Below, piece after piece: positions 14,496 to 23,128 of a stretch of DNA of 64,000 nucleotides. The position numbers and the translations under genes are program-made. The notes below the pieces were generated by a model. The model was given only the letters and a program-made list of their open reading frames with translations. It made no database searches and was not told where the DNA came from. How positions within the stretch are numbered: position 1 is the stretch's first letter; the number at the start of each line of letters is the position of its first letter. Source of the DNA: Streptomyces sp. PR69 (GTDB lineage Bacteria; Actinomycetota; Actinomycetes; Streptomycetales; Streptomycetaceae); contig NZ_JAOWCB010000022.1 in NCBI RefSeq assembly GCF_026420845.1, positions 37,826 to 101,825 on the forward strand. Direction: 5' to 3'.

Positions 14496-17400
14496 CTACG
14501 GCAGGGGCGGGAGCTCCGGTGGGGATTTGGCCGGGTGGGCGGCGAGGGCCGCGAGGGCCATGCGGACCGCCTCGTCCAACTGGGGGTCGCGGCCCGCGAC
14601 ATGGTCCTGCGGGGCGGCGACGACCTCGACGTCCGGGTCAACGCCGTGGTTCTCCACGCCCCACCCGGAACCCTCCAGCCAGAAGGCGTACTTGGGCTGG
14701 GTGACCAGCGTGCCGTCCACCAGGCGGTAGCGGCTGTCGATGCCGATGACGCCGCCCCAGGTGCGTACGCCGACGACCGGCCCGATGCCAAGCGCCTTGA
14801 TCGCCGCGTTGACGATGTCGCCGTCCGAGCCGGAGAACTCGTTCGCGACGGCCACGACGGGCCCGCGCGGCGCGTCCTGTGGATAGCTGAAGGGCCGCAT
14901 GCCGCGCGGCGCGTCCCAGCCGACGACGCGGCGGGCGAGCTTCTCGACGACGAGCTGCGAGGTGTGGCCGCCGCGGTTCTCCCGCACGTCGACGATCAGC
15001 CCTTCCCGCGCCACCTCGATCCGCAGGTCGCGGTGGATCTGCGCCCACCCGGGGGCCTGCATGTCCGGCACGTGCAGATAGCCGAGGCGGCCGGCGGACT
15101 TCTCGTGCACATAGGCCCGCCGGTCGGCCACCCAGGCGTGGTACCGCAGCGGTTCCTCGTCGGCGAGCGGCACGACGACGGCGTGCCGCAGTTCGCCGCC
15201 GCCGGCCGGGGAGACGGTGAGCTCCACCGGCTTGCCTGCGGAGCCGACGAGCAGCGGCCCCGGCCCGGCGGTGCGGTCGACCGGGACGCCGTCCACCGCG
15301 ACGATCGCATCCCCCGCGCGCACCGCGACGCCCGGCGCGGCGAGCGGCGAGCGCGCGTGCGGGTCGGACGTCTCGGAGGGCAGGACCCGGTCGACGCGCC
15401 AGAGCCCGTCCTCCCCGCGGGAGACGTCCGCGCCGAGGAGCCCCTGTCTGCCCGCTCGGTCCCCGCCCCACACACGCGGGGTGACATACGCGTGGGAGGT
15501 GCCCAGTTCGCCCTGCACCTCCCACAGGACGTCGATCAGGTCGTCGTGGGTGGCGATGCGTCCGAGCAGGGGCCGGTAGCGGTCCAGTACGCCGTCCCAG
15601 TCGACTCCGCCCAGGTCGGCGCGCCAGAAGTTGTCCCGCATCAGCCGTCCGGCCTCGTCGTACATCTGCCGCCACTCGGCGGCCGGGTCGAGCGTGCTGC
15701 GCACCCGGGTCAGATCGACGGTGATATGCGTGTCGCCGTCCTCGTCGCGTGCGGCCCTGCGGTCGCTGGGGACGACCTTGAGCTTGCCGTCGGTGTGCAG
15801 GAGCACCCGCTTGCCGTCGCCGCTGACGCTGAAGTGGGAGGCGTCGGAGGCCAGTTCCTCGACGTCCTGCCGGACGAGGTCGTACCGCTCCAGCACGGTG
15901 TTCGGCCCGGGGTCGTCGGGGGTGGCGCGCGTCGCGCCGAGGACGCCGCGCAGCGGGTGGCGGAGCCACAGCAGCCCGTCCTTGGCGGCGCGCAGCGTCG
16001 AGTAGCGGGCGGCTTCGACGGGGAACGGCACGATGCGGTCGGCGAGTCCGTCGAAGTCGACGCGGGTGGCGGGCGCGGACGTGACGCCGCCGCCGTTCTC
16101 GCCGCCGGTGCCGGTGCCAGGGTCGGCGCCGGGGCCGCCGCGGGCTCCGCCGTCGTCCGCCCCATCGGCCGGGGCGTCGGCCTGAGCCGCCTTCTCGGGG
16201 GTGTCGCCGTCGAAGGCGCGGCCGTGCCGCTGCGGCCCGAACGGCGAGGGCGTGGCCGCCGCCAGCGTGATCAGGTGCGGGCGGCAGCCGCCGACGAAGG
16301 CGAGGTCGAAGACATGTGTGTCATAGACGGGGTCGAAGGCCCGTTCCGACAGGAAGGCGAGGTGCTTGCCGTCGAGGGTGAAGGCCGGCTGGAAGTCGGC
16401 GAAGCGCAGCGGCGTCGCCTCGCAGACGCCCAGATCCGCGGTGTTGGCGAGTCGGATCTGGCGCAGCGGGGAGGGGCCGGGGTGCGACCAGGCCAGCCAG
16501 GCGGAGTCCGGCGAGAACGCCAGTCCGTTCGCCTCCCCGTGCTCGCTGCGGTCGACTTCGCGCACCTCGCCCGTCTCCCGCTCCACGAGCAGCACGCGCC
16601 CGTCGTGGGAGGCGACGGCGGCATGGCGGCCGTCGGGCGACATCGCCAGGCTCAGCACACGGCCGAGGCGGCCCGCCGCGAGCCTGCGCGGCGTCGCGCC
16701 GGGGGCGACTCCGGTCGCGGGGGCGAATTCGAGGGCGTCCTCCCCTTCGGCGTCGGTCACCCAGACGACGTGTTCGTCGCCGCCCGCGCGGAAGGTGCGC
16801 GGCAGCCTGCCCCGTACTCCGGGCCGGACGGCGAGGGCCCGCGCCGGGCCTTCGCGGTGGGTGACCCAGTGGATGGCGCCGCGGATCTCCACCGCGCTGC
16901 CCCGGCCGGTGTGGTCGGGGGAGGCCGCGCCGAGGTGGTGCTCCGCCCGGATGGGCCGGGGGCGCAGATCGATGCGCTGACCGCCGAGCCGTACGGGGAT
17001 CCGGGAGGGCGCGGCGCCGAGGTTGTCGAGGCTGTCGGGGCCGTCGGGGCCGTCGGGGCTGTCGGGGCTGTCGAGGCTGTCGAGCAGCCAGAGTTCACCG
17101 GCCGCGCAGTACACGACGCGGCGGCCGTCCGTGGCGGCGTGGCGGGCGTAGTGGCCGCCGAGTGGGGTGTGGCGGCGCAGCCGCGAGCCGTCGGGCAGGG
17201 AGGAGTACACCGCTCCGACGCCTTCGTGGTCGGAGAGGAAGGCTATGCGGTCGCCGACCCAGAGGGGGTACTCGATATTGCCGTCGAGCCGCTCGTGCAC
17301 GCGCGCGTACGTCACTTCGCGGCCACCGTCGGCAGCGGCGTCGGCATCGGCGTCGGCGTCGGGCGGTTCCTGCAGCCAGAGTTTGCCGGCCGTGCCGCCC

Positions 17401-17885
17401 CGGTACCGCTTCCAGTAGGCCGCCTCCCGGCCCATCGTGACCGACAGCAGCAACGTCCGCGGCCCGTACGCCACATCGCCGACAGGCCCGTACGGCAGCT
17501 CCTCCGCGGGCCCGCCGTCCAGCGGCACCGCCCGTGCCCGGCTGCGGCGCAGGGACGCCTGCCCATGGGTGGTGACGGCGAGGACGCGGCCGTCGGGGGT
17601 CCAGCCGCGGACGGAGGTCTTCCAACTGCCCCAGTACGTCAGCCGGGTGGAGGGGCCGCCGTCGAGCGGGGCGACATGCACCTCGGGGGCGCCGTCGCGG
17701 TAGGACGTCCAGGCGACGTGTCTGCCGTCGGGCGAGATCCTGGGATGGTTTACGGGCATGTTGTCCGCGCTCACGCGCCATGCGCGGCCGCCGTCGAGCG
17801 GTGCCGCCCAGACGTCGTCCTCCGCGGTGAAGACGGCCGACTCGCCGTGGAGATGCGGGTACCGGAGGTAGCCAGGGTGCGTCAC
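14496..17885 (-). CDS. tricorn-like S41 serine protease
   Basis: 1129 residues: an N-terminal WD40-like beta-propeller region (repeats such as HPRISPDGRHVAWTSYRDG and SPDSAWLAWSHPGPS), a C1-like helical region, a PDZ domain (VRAGDAIVAVDGVPV) and an S41 core. By homology to tricorn, the catalytic residues are His798 in GTSHAYV and the nucleophile Ser1020 in NEFSGSDGD. It should degrade peptides in the cytoplasm. Two low-complexity inserts stand out: a Gly/Ala/Asp linker (ADAPADGADDGG...) and an SPDGPDSLD run encoded by 9-bp repeats. GTG 17885 has GGGTGA 4 bases upstream. Confidence 0.93.
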   Translation of the reverse strand: MTHPGYLRYPHLHGESAVFTAEDDVWAAPLDGGRAWRVSADNMPVNHPRISPDGRHVAWTSYRDGAPEVHVAPLDGGPSTRLTYWGSWKTSVRGWTPDGRVLAVTTHGQASLRRSRARAVPLDGGPAEELPYGPVGDVAYGPRTLLLSVTMGREAAYWKRYRGGTAGKLWLQEPPDADADADAAADGGREVTYARVHERLDGNIEYPLWVGDRIAFLSDHEGVGAVYSSLPDGSRLRRHTPLGGHYARHAATDGRRVVYCAAGELWLLDSLDSPDSPDGPDGPDSLDNLGAAPSRIPVRLGGQRIDLRPRPIRAEHHLGAASPDHTGRGSAVEIRGAIHWVTHREGPARALAVRPGVRGRLPRTFRAGGDEHVVWVTDAEGEDALEFAPATGVAPGATPRRLAAGRLGRVLSLAMSPDGRHAAVASHDGRVLLVERETGEVREVDRSEHGEANGLAFSPDSAWLAWSHPGPSPLRQIRLANTADLGVCEATPLRFADFQPAFTLDGKHLAFLSERAFDPVYDTHVFDLAFVGGCRPHLITLAAATPSPFGPQRHGRAFDGDTPEKAAQADAPADGADDGGARGGPGADPGTGTGGENGGGVTSAPATRVDFDGLADRIVPFPVEAARYSTLRAAKDGLLWLRHPLRGVLGATRATPDDPGPNTVLERYDLVRQDVEELASDASHFSVSGDGKRVLLHTDGKLKVVPSDRRAARDEDGDTHITVDLTRVRSTLDPAAEWRQMYDEAGRLMRDNFWRADLGGVDWDGVLDRYRPLLGRIATHDDLIDVLWEVQGELGTSHAYVTPRVWGGDRAGRQGLLGADVSRGEDGLWRVDRVLPSETSDPHARSPLAAPGVAVRAGDAIVAVDGVPVDRTAGPGPLLVGSAGKPVELTVSPAGGGELRHAVVVPLADEEPLRYHAWVADRRAYVHEKSAGRLGYLHVPDMQAPGWAQIHRDLRIEVAREGLIVDVRENRGGHTSQLVVEKLARRVVGWDAPRGMRPFSYPQDAPRGPVVAVANEFSGSDGDIVNAAIKALGIGPVVGVRTWGGVIGIDSRYRLVDGTLVTQPKYAFWLEGSGWGVENHGVDPDVEVVAAPQDHVAGRDPQLDEAVRMALAALAAHPAKSPPELPPLP
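17021..17083. repeat. seven tandem 9-bp units inside the tricorn-like gene
   Basis: Seven copies of GGC(T/C)GTCG(G/A) encode a Ser-Pro/Leu-Asp run in the propeller region. The unit is a multiple of three, so copy change alters length but keeps the frame. Confidence 0.85.
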
Positions 17886-17917
17886 AGGGTCACCCTAGGC
17901 ATCGGAGGGCCACGCGG

Positions 17918-18556
17918 TCAGGCGTTTGGATCACTTGGCCGGAGACCGCCGACGAGGGTGGGCGTCGGGGCGGTGTCCGGGGTGACGGTCACGGTGACCG
18001 TGACGGCCGGGGTCGGGGGCGGCGGGGGTGTGGGCGTCGGGGTCGGGGCTGGCGTCACGGTCGTGGTGACCGTGGACGGAGGCCGCGTCGGCCGGGGGTC
18101 CGGCGGTGGCGGGGTCACCGTCGCCGTGGCCGTGGCCGTCGGCTGTGCGCCGCAGTCGCCGAGCATGGTGGCCTCGAAGACGGTCTTGCGGTCCACCTTG
18201 GCCATCAGATCGCCATGGACGCACCGCCCTTCGATCTCCCGGGTCACCTTTCCGGTGATCGTGATCCGCTGCCCGGAACCAGTCTCGCCGCGGCAGTCGA
18301 CGGTCACCGGCACGGGAGGCGAAGCCGAGGGGGCGGCGCTGCCGATGATGCCTGGACGCGCCTTTCCCGTGCAGCTCAGCCAGCGCACGTCGAAGCGCAG
18401 TCGCTCCAGGGTGCTGGTCGCGGTCTTGTCGGTGGTGACGGCCGCGGCGACGGCGCTCAGCCCGCCGGAGGAGGCCGGCTCGCACCCCGTCGCGGCGATC
18501 CCGGCCACCGCCGCGGCGACGCCGATCGCGACGCGTCGTCCTGTCGAGGACCCCAT
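17918..18556 (-). CDS. secreted lipoprotein with Thr/Pro-rich tail
   Basis: 212 residues. The signal peptide RRVAIGVAAAVAGIAATGCEP ends in a lipobox with Cys at about residue 25. A small domain follows with three Cys (WLSCTGKARPG, VTVDCRGETG, RCVHGDLMAKV ... GDCGAQP), then a long Thr/Pro/Val tail of alternating TVTVT and PTPTP repeats that probably spans the wall. I do not recognise the domain. Start ATG 18556 has no Shine-Dalgarno. It lies 32 bp before the tricorn-like gene on the same strand. Confidence 0.75.
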   Translation of the reverse strand: MGSSTGRRVAIGVAAAVAGIAATGCEPASSGGLSAVAAAVTTDKTATSTLERLRFDVRWLSCTGKARPGIIGSAAPSASPPVPVTVDCRGETGSGQRITITGKVTREIEGRCVHGDLMAKVDRKTVFEATMLGDCGAQPTATATATVTPPPPDPRPTRPPSTVTTTVTPAPTPTPTPPPPPTPAVTVTVTVTPDTAPTPTLVGGLRPSDPNA

Positions 18557-18663
18557 GCACGGCAGGGTGCCAGGTGCCGGAGTGCGGGGAAAGCAGCCTT
18601 CGCGCCGTGTCCGGAGTGGCGCGGGGGCGCGGGGGCGCGAGCCAGGCAGCCGGCGGGCGCGGG

Positions 18664-19407
18664 TCAGGACCAGCGGCCCGTACGGCCGAGCAGCAGCGCC
18701 GTGGCGGCCGTTCCCGCCGTCGAGGTGCGCAGGACGGTGCGGCCCAGGCGGTACGGCTTCGCCCCCGCTTCCGCGAAGAGGGCCAACTCCTCGGGGGAAA
18801 CGCCTCCTTCGGGTCCGACGACCAGCACGATCGAGCCCTCGGCGGGCAGTTCGGCGGCGGCCAGGGGCTGTGCGCCCTCCTCGTGGAGGACGGCCGCGAA
18901 GTCCGCGGCGGCGAGCAGCGCCGCGACCTGCTTGCTGCTCGCGGCGTCCGCGACCTCGGGGAAGCGGAGCCTGCGCGACTGCTTGCCCGCCTCACGCGCG
19001 GTGGTGCGCCACTTGGCCAGGGACTTGGCGCCGCGGTCGCCCTTCCACTGGGTGATGCAGCGGGCCGCCGACCAGGGCACGATCGCGTCCACGCCTGTCT
19101 CCGTCATGGTCTCGACGGCGAGTTCGCCGCGGTCGCCTTTGGGGAGGGCCTGGACGACGGTGATACGGGGCGCGGGCTCGGGCTCCTCGGGGAACTCGAC
19201 GGGCTCCACGATCAGCCGGTCCTTGCCCTCGGTCCGCAGGACCCTCCCGGCCGCGCCATGGCCCCTGCCGTCCGTGAGCACGACATCCTCGCCCGGCTGG
19301 AGCCGCTTGACGGACACGGCGTGGCGTCCCTCGGGTCCGTCGAGGGTCAGAACCGAGCCCGGTCCCACCCCGGCGAGGGATTCGACGACGAAGACGGGCG
19401 CGGTCAT
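18664..19407 (-). CDS. rsmE: 16S rRNA (uracil-1498-N3)-methyltransferase RsmE
   Basis: 247 residues, the family size. The N-terminal PUA-like part has GPEGRHAVSVKRLQPGEDVVLTDG; the SPOUT knot shows VLVVGPEGGVSPEE and the SAM-binding loop YRLGRTVLRTSTAGTAA. It methylates U1498 of 16S rRNA. Its ATG overlaps the stop of the nitronate monooxygenase gene (ATGA), which implies translational coupling. Downstream of dnaJ/hrcA is the usual actinobacterial position for rsmE. Confidence 0.96.
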   Translation of the reverse strand: MTAPVFVVESLAGVGPGSVLTLDGPEGRHAVSVKRLQPGEDVVLTDGRGHGAAGRVLRTEGKDRLIVEPVEFPEEPEPAPRITVVQALPKGDRGELAVETMTETGVDAIVPWSAARCITQWKGDRGAKSLAKWRTTAREAGKQSRRLRFPEVADAASSKQVAALLAAADFAAVLHEEGAQPLAAAELPAEGSIVLVVGPEGGVSPEELALFAEAGAKPYRLGRTVLRTSTAGTAATALLLGRTGRWS

Positions 19408-20534
19408 CGCGTCACGCTCCCAGCACTCCCAGCGCTCCCGGCGCTCACGCTGTCTGCGGCGCCGGGCTCAAGGCCGGCCCTGGCCGCCTCCGCCTCGGCG
19501 GCCAGCACGGCGACAAGCTCTCCCGCGGGCAGGGCACGGGCCAGCCGGTGCCCCTGTCCGGCCCACAGGGCCATGCCCTGAGGGTCGCCCGCCTTGGCGG
19601 CGGCCTTGCGCAGGCCACTGGTCAGATGGTGGATCTGCGGATAGGCGGCGGGGGCGTACGGGCCGTGCTCCCGCATAAAGCGGTTCACCAGGCCCCGGGC
19701 CGGCCGTCCGGAGAACGCCCGGGTCAGCTCGGTGCGGACGAACAGCGGATCGGTCATGGCCTGCTTGTGCAGCGCGTGCGCCCCGGACTCAGGGCAGACG
19801 AGAAACGCGGTGCCCAGCTGCGCGGCGCTCGCGCCCGCGGCGAGGGCCGCGGCGATCTGGCCGCCGCGCATCAGCCCGCCGGCGGCGACGATCGGCAGCC
19901 GTACGGTCTCGCGGACCAGCGCGATCAGCGAGAGGAGCCCGAGGCCCGATCCGTCGGCGTCCGGGTCGTCCCGGTGCGTGCCCTGGTGCCCGCCCGCCTC
20001 GATGCCCTGCACGCACACGGCGGCCGCCCCCGCCTCCTCGGCGGCCAGCGCCTCCTCCGGGGTGGTCACGGTGACGACGGTGAGCGTGCCGACCTTCGCG
20101 AACGCCTCAAACACCGTGGGAGTGGGGCAGCCGAAGGTGAACGACACCACGGCGACCGGATCGTCGAGGAGAACGGCCAGCTTGGCCTCGTACCCGTCGT
20201 CCGTGCCGCTGTCGGGGTCGCCCAGCTCTGTCTCGTACCAGGCGGACTCCCCGGCGAGCTGCTGCCGGTAGACGTCCACGGCGGCGGTGTCGGCGGTCGC
20301 GGGCTGCGGCATGAAGAGATTCACCCCGAAGGGGTGGCCGGTGAGCGCGCGGAGCTGTTTCACCTCTTGGTACATGCCGTCCGCCGTCTTGTACCCGGCC
20401 GCGAGGAACCCCAGCCCGCCTGCCTCGGCCACGGCGGCGGCGAGCCGGGGACACGATGCGCCGCCGGCCATGGGGGCCTGCACGATCGGGAGCCGGCAGA
20501 GGGTGGTCAGTGCGGTGGACGACATGCCCAGCAT
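19404..20534 (-). CDS. nitronate monooxygenase-type FMN enzyme
   Basis: 376 residues of the NPD/2-nitropropane dioxygenase TIM barrel. Motifs: PIVQAPMAGGAS at the N-terminus, VSFTFGCPTP, CVQGIEAGGHQG and VAAGGLMRGGQIAAALAAGA, the FMN phosphate loop. It likely oxidises propionate-3-nitronate or similar toxic nitronates. ATG 20534 has GGGA 8 bases upstream; ATG 20525 (MSSTALTTL) is the alternative. The C-terminus ends in a short Ser-Ala-Gly repeat. It is coupled to rsmE by a 4-bp overlap. Confidence 0.88.
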   Translation of the reverse strand: MLGMSSTALTTLCRLPIVQAPMAGGASCPRLAAAVAEAGGLGFLAAGYKTADGMYQEVKQLRALTGHPFGVNLFMPQPATADTAAVDVYRQQLAGESAWYETELGDPDSGTDDGYEAKLAVLLDDPVAVVSFTFGCPTPTVFEAFAKVGTLTVVTVTTPEEALAAEEAGAAAVCVQGIEAGGHQGTHRDDPDADGSGLGLLSLIALVRETVRLPIVAAGGLMRGGQIAAALAAGASAAQLGTAFLVCPESGAHALHKQAMTDPLFVRTELTRAFSGRPARGLVNRFMREHGPYAPAAYPQIHHLTSGLRKAAAKAGDPQGMALWAGQGHRLARALPAGELVAVLAAEAEAARAGLEPGAADSVSAGSAGSAGSVTR

Positions 20535-20582
20535 CGTGCCACGTCCCGCTCTGTGCTGGGGCTCCGCCCCAGACCCCGTCTT

Positions 20583-20602
20583 CCGGGGGCTTAAGCCCCC
20601 GG
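20583..20602. terminator. 20-bp perfect palindrome, second copy
   Basis: CCGGGGGCTTAAGCCCCCGG is identical to 3871-3890. It lies between the start of the nitronate monooxygenase gene and the end of dnaJ, inside a block of the dispersed intergenic repeat (20560-20760). Confidence 0.5.
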
Positions 20603-20704
20603 ACCCCCGCGCCTCAAACTCCCCCAGCTACCTCCCCCAGACTCCGTCCGGGGGTACCCCCACGGAGGTGCCCCCAGGGGTGCCCCCAGGCGAGGCTGAT
20701 TTTG

Positions 20705-20757
20705 TCCTCAAGCGCCGGACCGGCTGGAAAATCCAGCCGGTTGGGGGAGCTTGAGGA
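20705..20757 (-). terminator. double hairpin after dnaJ
   Basis: An outer inverted repeat TCCTCAAGC/GCTTGAGGA (20705-20713 and 20749-20757) encloses an inner hairpin CCGGCTGGA-AAA-TCCAGCCGG (20720-20740). It starts 13 bp past the dnaJ stop and is the likely terminator of the hrcA-dnaJ operon. The outer stem is part of the dispersed repeat also seen at 3776 and 30990. Confidence 0.65.
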
Positions 20758-20769
20758 CACAGCCAAAGG

Positions 20770-21912
20770 CTAACGCCCGTTGAACGCGTCCTTCAGGCGG
20801 GAGAACAGCCCCTGCTGCCCCGGCTGGAACTGCCCCATCGGCCGCTCCTCGCCCCGCAGCTTCGCCAGCTCCCGCAGCAGCCGCTCCTGCTCCGGGTCCA
20901 GCTTGGACGGGGTCTGCACCTCCACATGCACGATGAGATCGCCACGGCCGCCGCCGCGCAGGTGGGTGACGCCGCGGCCGTGCAGCGGGATGGACTGGCC
21001 GGACTGGGTGCCGGGGCGGATGTCGACCTCCTCCATCCCGTCCAGCGTCTCCAGCGGGCACTTCGTGCCCAGCGCCGCCGCCGTCATCGGGATGGTCACC
21101 GTGCAGTGCAGATCGTCGCCGCGCCGCTGGAAGACGGGGTGCGACAGCTCATGGATCTCTACGTAGAGATCACCCGCGGGCCCGCCGCCGGGGCCGACCT
21201 CGCCCTCGCCCGCGAGCTGGATGCGCGTGCCGTTGTCGACCCCGGCCGGGATCTTGACGGTGAGCGTCCGCCGGGAGCGCACCCGCCCGTCGCCCGCGCA
21301 CTCCGGGCACGGCGTCGGCACGACGGTGCCGAAGCCCTGGCACTGGGGGCACGGCCGCGAGGTCATGACCTGGCCCAGGAAGGACCGGGTGACCTGCGAG
21401 ACCTCGCCACGGCCGCGGCACATGTCGCACGTCTGCGCGGATGTGCCGGGGGCCGCGCCCTCGCCGCTGCACGTCGTGCAGACGACGGCGGTGTCGACCT
21501 GGATGTCCTTGGTGGTGCCGAAGGCGGCCTCGGTGAGCTCGACCTCCAGGCGGATCATCGCGTCCTGGCCGCGCCGGGTCCGCGAGCGCGGTCCGCGCTG
21601 CGACGCCGTGCCGAAGAACGCGTCCATGATGTCCGAGAAGTTCCCGAACCCGCCCGCGCCGAAGCCGGCGCCCGCGCCACCGCCGCCGCCCGCCTGGGAC
21701 AGCGGATCGCCGCCGAGGTCGTAGACCTGCTTCTTCTGCGGGTCCGACAGCACCTCGTACGCCGCATTGATCTCCTTGAAGCGCTCCTGCGTCTTCGGGT
21801 CCGGATTCACATCCGGGTGGAGTTCGCGCGCGAGGCGGCGAAAGGCCTTCTTGATCTCGTCCTGCGATGCATCGCGACGCACGCCGAGTACGGCGTAGTA
21901 GTCCGTGGCCAC
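20770..21912 (-). CDS. dnaJ: chaperone DnaJ (Hsp40), hrcA-linked paralogue
   Basis: 380 residues: J domain with HPD in ARELHPDVNPDP, a Gly-rich linker (SQAGGGGGAGAGFGAGGFG), four zinc-finger C-x2-C-x-G-x-G repeats (CTTCSGEGAA, CDMCRGRGE, CPQCQGFG, CPECAGDG) and the C-terminal substrate domain. It stimulates DnaK ATPase. GTG 21912 directly follows the hrcA stop codon with no gap. As the second gene of an hrcA operon under CIRCE control it should be heat-inducible. Streptomyces normally has another dnaJ in the dnaK operon. Confidence 0.96.
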   Translation of the reverse strand: MATDYYAVLGVRRDASQDEIKKAFRRLARELHPDVNPDPKTQERFKEINAAYEVLSDPQKKQVYDLGGDPLSQAGGGGGAGAGFGAGGFGNFSDIMDAFFGTASQRGPRSRTRRGQDAMIRLEVELTEAAFGTTKDIQVDTAVVCTTCSGEGAAPGTSAQTCDMCRGRGEVSQVTRSFLGQVMTSRPCPQCQGFGTVVPTPCPECAGDGRVRSRRTLTVKIPAGVDNGTRIQLAGEGEVGPGGGPAGDLYVEIHELSHPVFQRRGDDLHCTVTIPMTAAALGTKCPLETLDGMEEVDIRPGTQSGQSIPLHGRGVTHLRGGGRGDLIVHVEVQTPSKLDPEQERLLRELAKLRGEERPMGQFQPGQQGLFSRLKDAFNGR

Positions 21913-22929
21913 TTACGACTCCGCCAGGATCTGTCCGACGTAACGTGCCACTGCGCGTACCGCTCCCATCGTTCCGGGGTAGTCCATGCGGGTCGGTCCG
22001 ACCACGCCGAGTTTGGCGACTGCCTCGTCGCCCGAACCGTAGCCGACCGCGACGACGGACGTGGAACTGAGCCCCTCGTGCTCATTCTCATGTCCGATCC
22101 GCACGGTCACACCGGAGTCCTTGGCCTCGCCGAACAGCTTGAGGAGCACGACCTGCTCCTCAAGCGCCTCCAGCACCGGCCGGATGGTCAGCGGGAAATC
22201 ATGCGCGAAGCGGGTCAGATTGGCGGTGCCGCCGATCATCAGCCGCTCCTCGGTCTCCTCGACCAGGGTCTCCAGCAGGGTCGCGAGCACCGTGGAGACG
22301 GTGGCCCGGTCTTCCGCTTCGAACGACTCGGGAAGGTCCTGCACCAGCTGCGGCACATCCGTGAAGCGCCGGCCGACGACACGGGCGTTGAGCCGGGCCC
22401 GCAGATCCGCGAGCGAGGTCTCGCCGAACGGCGCGGGGCAGTCGACCATGCGCTGTTCGACCCGCCCGGTGTCCGTGATCAGCACGAGCATCAGCCGGGC
22501 GGGGGCGAGAGAGAGCAGTTCCACATGCCGGACCGTGGAGCGGGTCAGCGAGGGGTACTGGACGACGGCGACCTGCCGGGTCAGCTGCGCCAGCAGCCGC
22601 ACCGTGCGCCCGACGATGTCGTCGAGGTCGACGGCCCCGTCCAGGAAATTCTGAATCGCCCGGCGCTCCGGGGAGGACAGCGGCTTCACACCCGCCAGCC
22701 TGTCCACGAACAGCCGGTAGCCCTTGTCGGTCGGGATCCGCCCGGCGCTGGTGTGCGGCTGGGCGATGAAGCCCTCCTCCTCCAGCACCGCCATGTCATT
22801 GCGGACGGTCGCGGGCGAGACGCCGAGCCGGTGACGCTCGGTGAGCGCCTTGGAGCCGACGGGCTCCTCCGTGCCGACATAGTCCTGGACGATCGCGCGC
22901 AGCACTTCGAGTCTGCGTTCGCTGAGCAC
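21913..22929 (-). CDS. hrcA: heat-inducible transcription repressor HrcA
   Basis: 338 residues. The N-terminal winged helix-turn-helix contains GSKALTERHRLGVSPATVRNDMAVLEEEGF; the GAF-like HrcA domain follows, and the C-terminus has MDYPGTMGAVRAVARYVGQIL. HrcA binds CIRCE and represses chaperone genes; GroEL activity tunes it. GTG 22929 has GGAGG 8 bases upstream. A CIRCE copy upstream (23000-23026) makes the operon self-regulated. Confidence 0.97.
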   Translation of the reverse strand: MLSERRLEVLRAIVQDYVGTEEPVGSKALTERHRLGVSPATVRNDMAVLEEEGFIAQPHTSAGRIPTDKGYRLFVDRLAGVKPLSSPERRAIQNFLDGAVDLDDIVGRTVRLLAQLTRQVAVVQYPSLTRSTVRHVELLSLAPARLMLVLITDTGRVEQRMVDCPAPFGETSLADLRARLNARVVGRRFTDVPQLVQDLPESFEAEDRATVSTVLATLLETLVEETEERLMIGGTANLTRFAHDFPLTIRPVLEALEEQVVLLKLFGEAKDSGVTVRIGHENEHEGLSSTSVVAVGYGSGDEAVAKLGVVGPTRMDYPGTMGAVRAVARYVGQILAES

Positions 22930-22999
22930 TGCGCACACCTCCAGCTGTGGTCTCTCTCGGTCCTGCTTGGCGCCTGCTCGGCGCCTTCTGGCTTCTTGC

Positions 23000-23026
23000 C
23001 TGGCACTCACTGCGTCCGAGTGCCAG
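23000..23026. promoter_or_regulatory. CIRCE operator (HrcA binding site)
   Basis: CTGGCACTC-N9-GAGTGCCAG is a perfect 9-bp inverted repeat with a 9-bp spacer, close to the CIRCE consensus TTAGCACTC-N9-GAGTGCTAA. It lies 71 bp before hrcA, just downstream of the predicted promoter, in the position expected for repression. Confidence 0.95.
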
Positions 23027-23040
23027 CCTTCCCCCGAGCC

Positions 23041-23071
23041 AGTGTACGGCCGTGGGGTACGCCCTGAGCAA
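23041..23071 (-). promoter_or_regulatory. hrcA-dnaJ promoter
   Basis: TACACT (-10, 23041-23046) and TTGCTC (-35, 23066-23071) are 19 bp apart on the minus strand. Transcription would begin about 8 bases before CIRCE, so bound HrcA would block it. Confidence 0.55.
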
Positions 23072-23116
23072 GGGCGGCCGACCACGCTACCGCGAGCCGT
23101 CCCAGGTCGTTGCCAG

Positions 23117-23122
23117 TAGCGT
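23117..23122 (+). promoter_or_regulatory. leaderless -10 box (TAGCGT)
   Basis: TAGCGT lies exactly 6 bases before ATG 23129 of the metallo-beta-lactamase-fold gene, which lacks a ribosome binding site. It is divergent from the hrcA promoter. Confidence 0.5.
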
Positions 23123-23128
23123 CGCCGT

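Noticed and set aside
13640..14791. Extended 383-codon HIT/repeat fusion protein
   Set aside because: The upstream part is repeat DNA; a strong GAGGAGG and the family length place the start at 13999.
14106..19055. 1649-codon open frame on the + strand opposite the tricorn-like gene
   Set aside because: Antisense shadow. In high-G+C DNA the frame complementary to a real gene stays open. It has no domain match, no ribosome site, and wrong codon-position bias.
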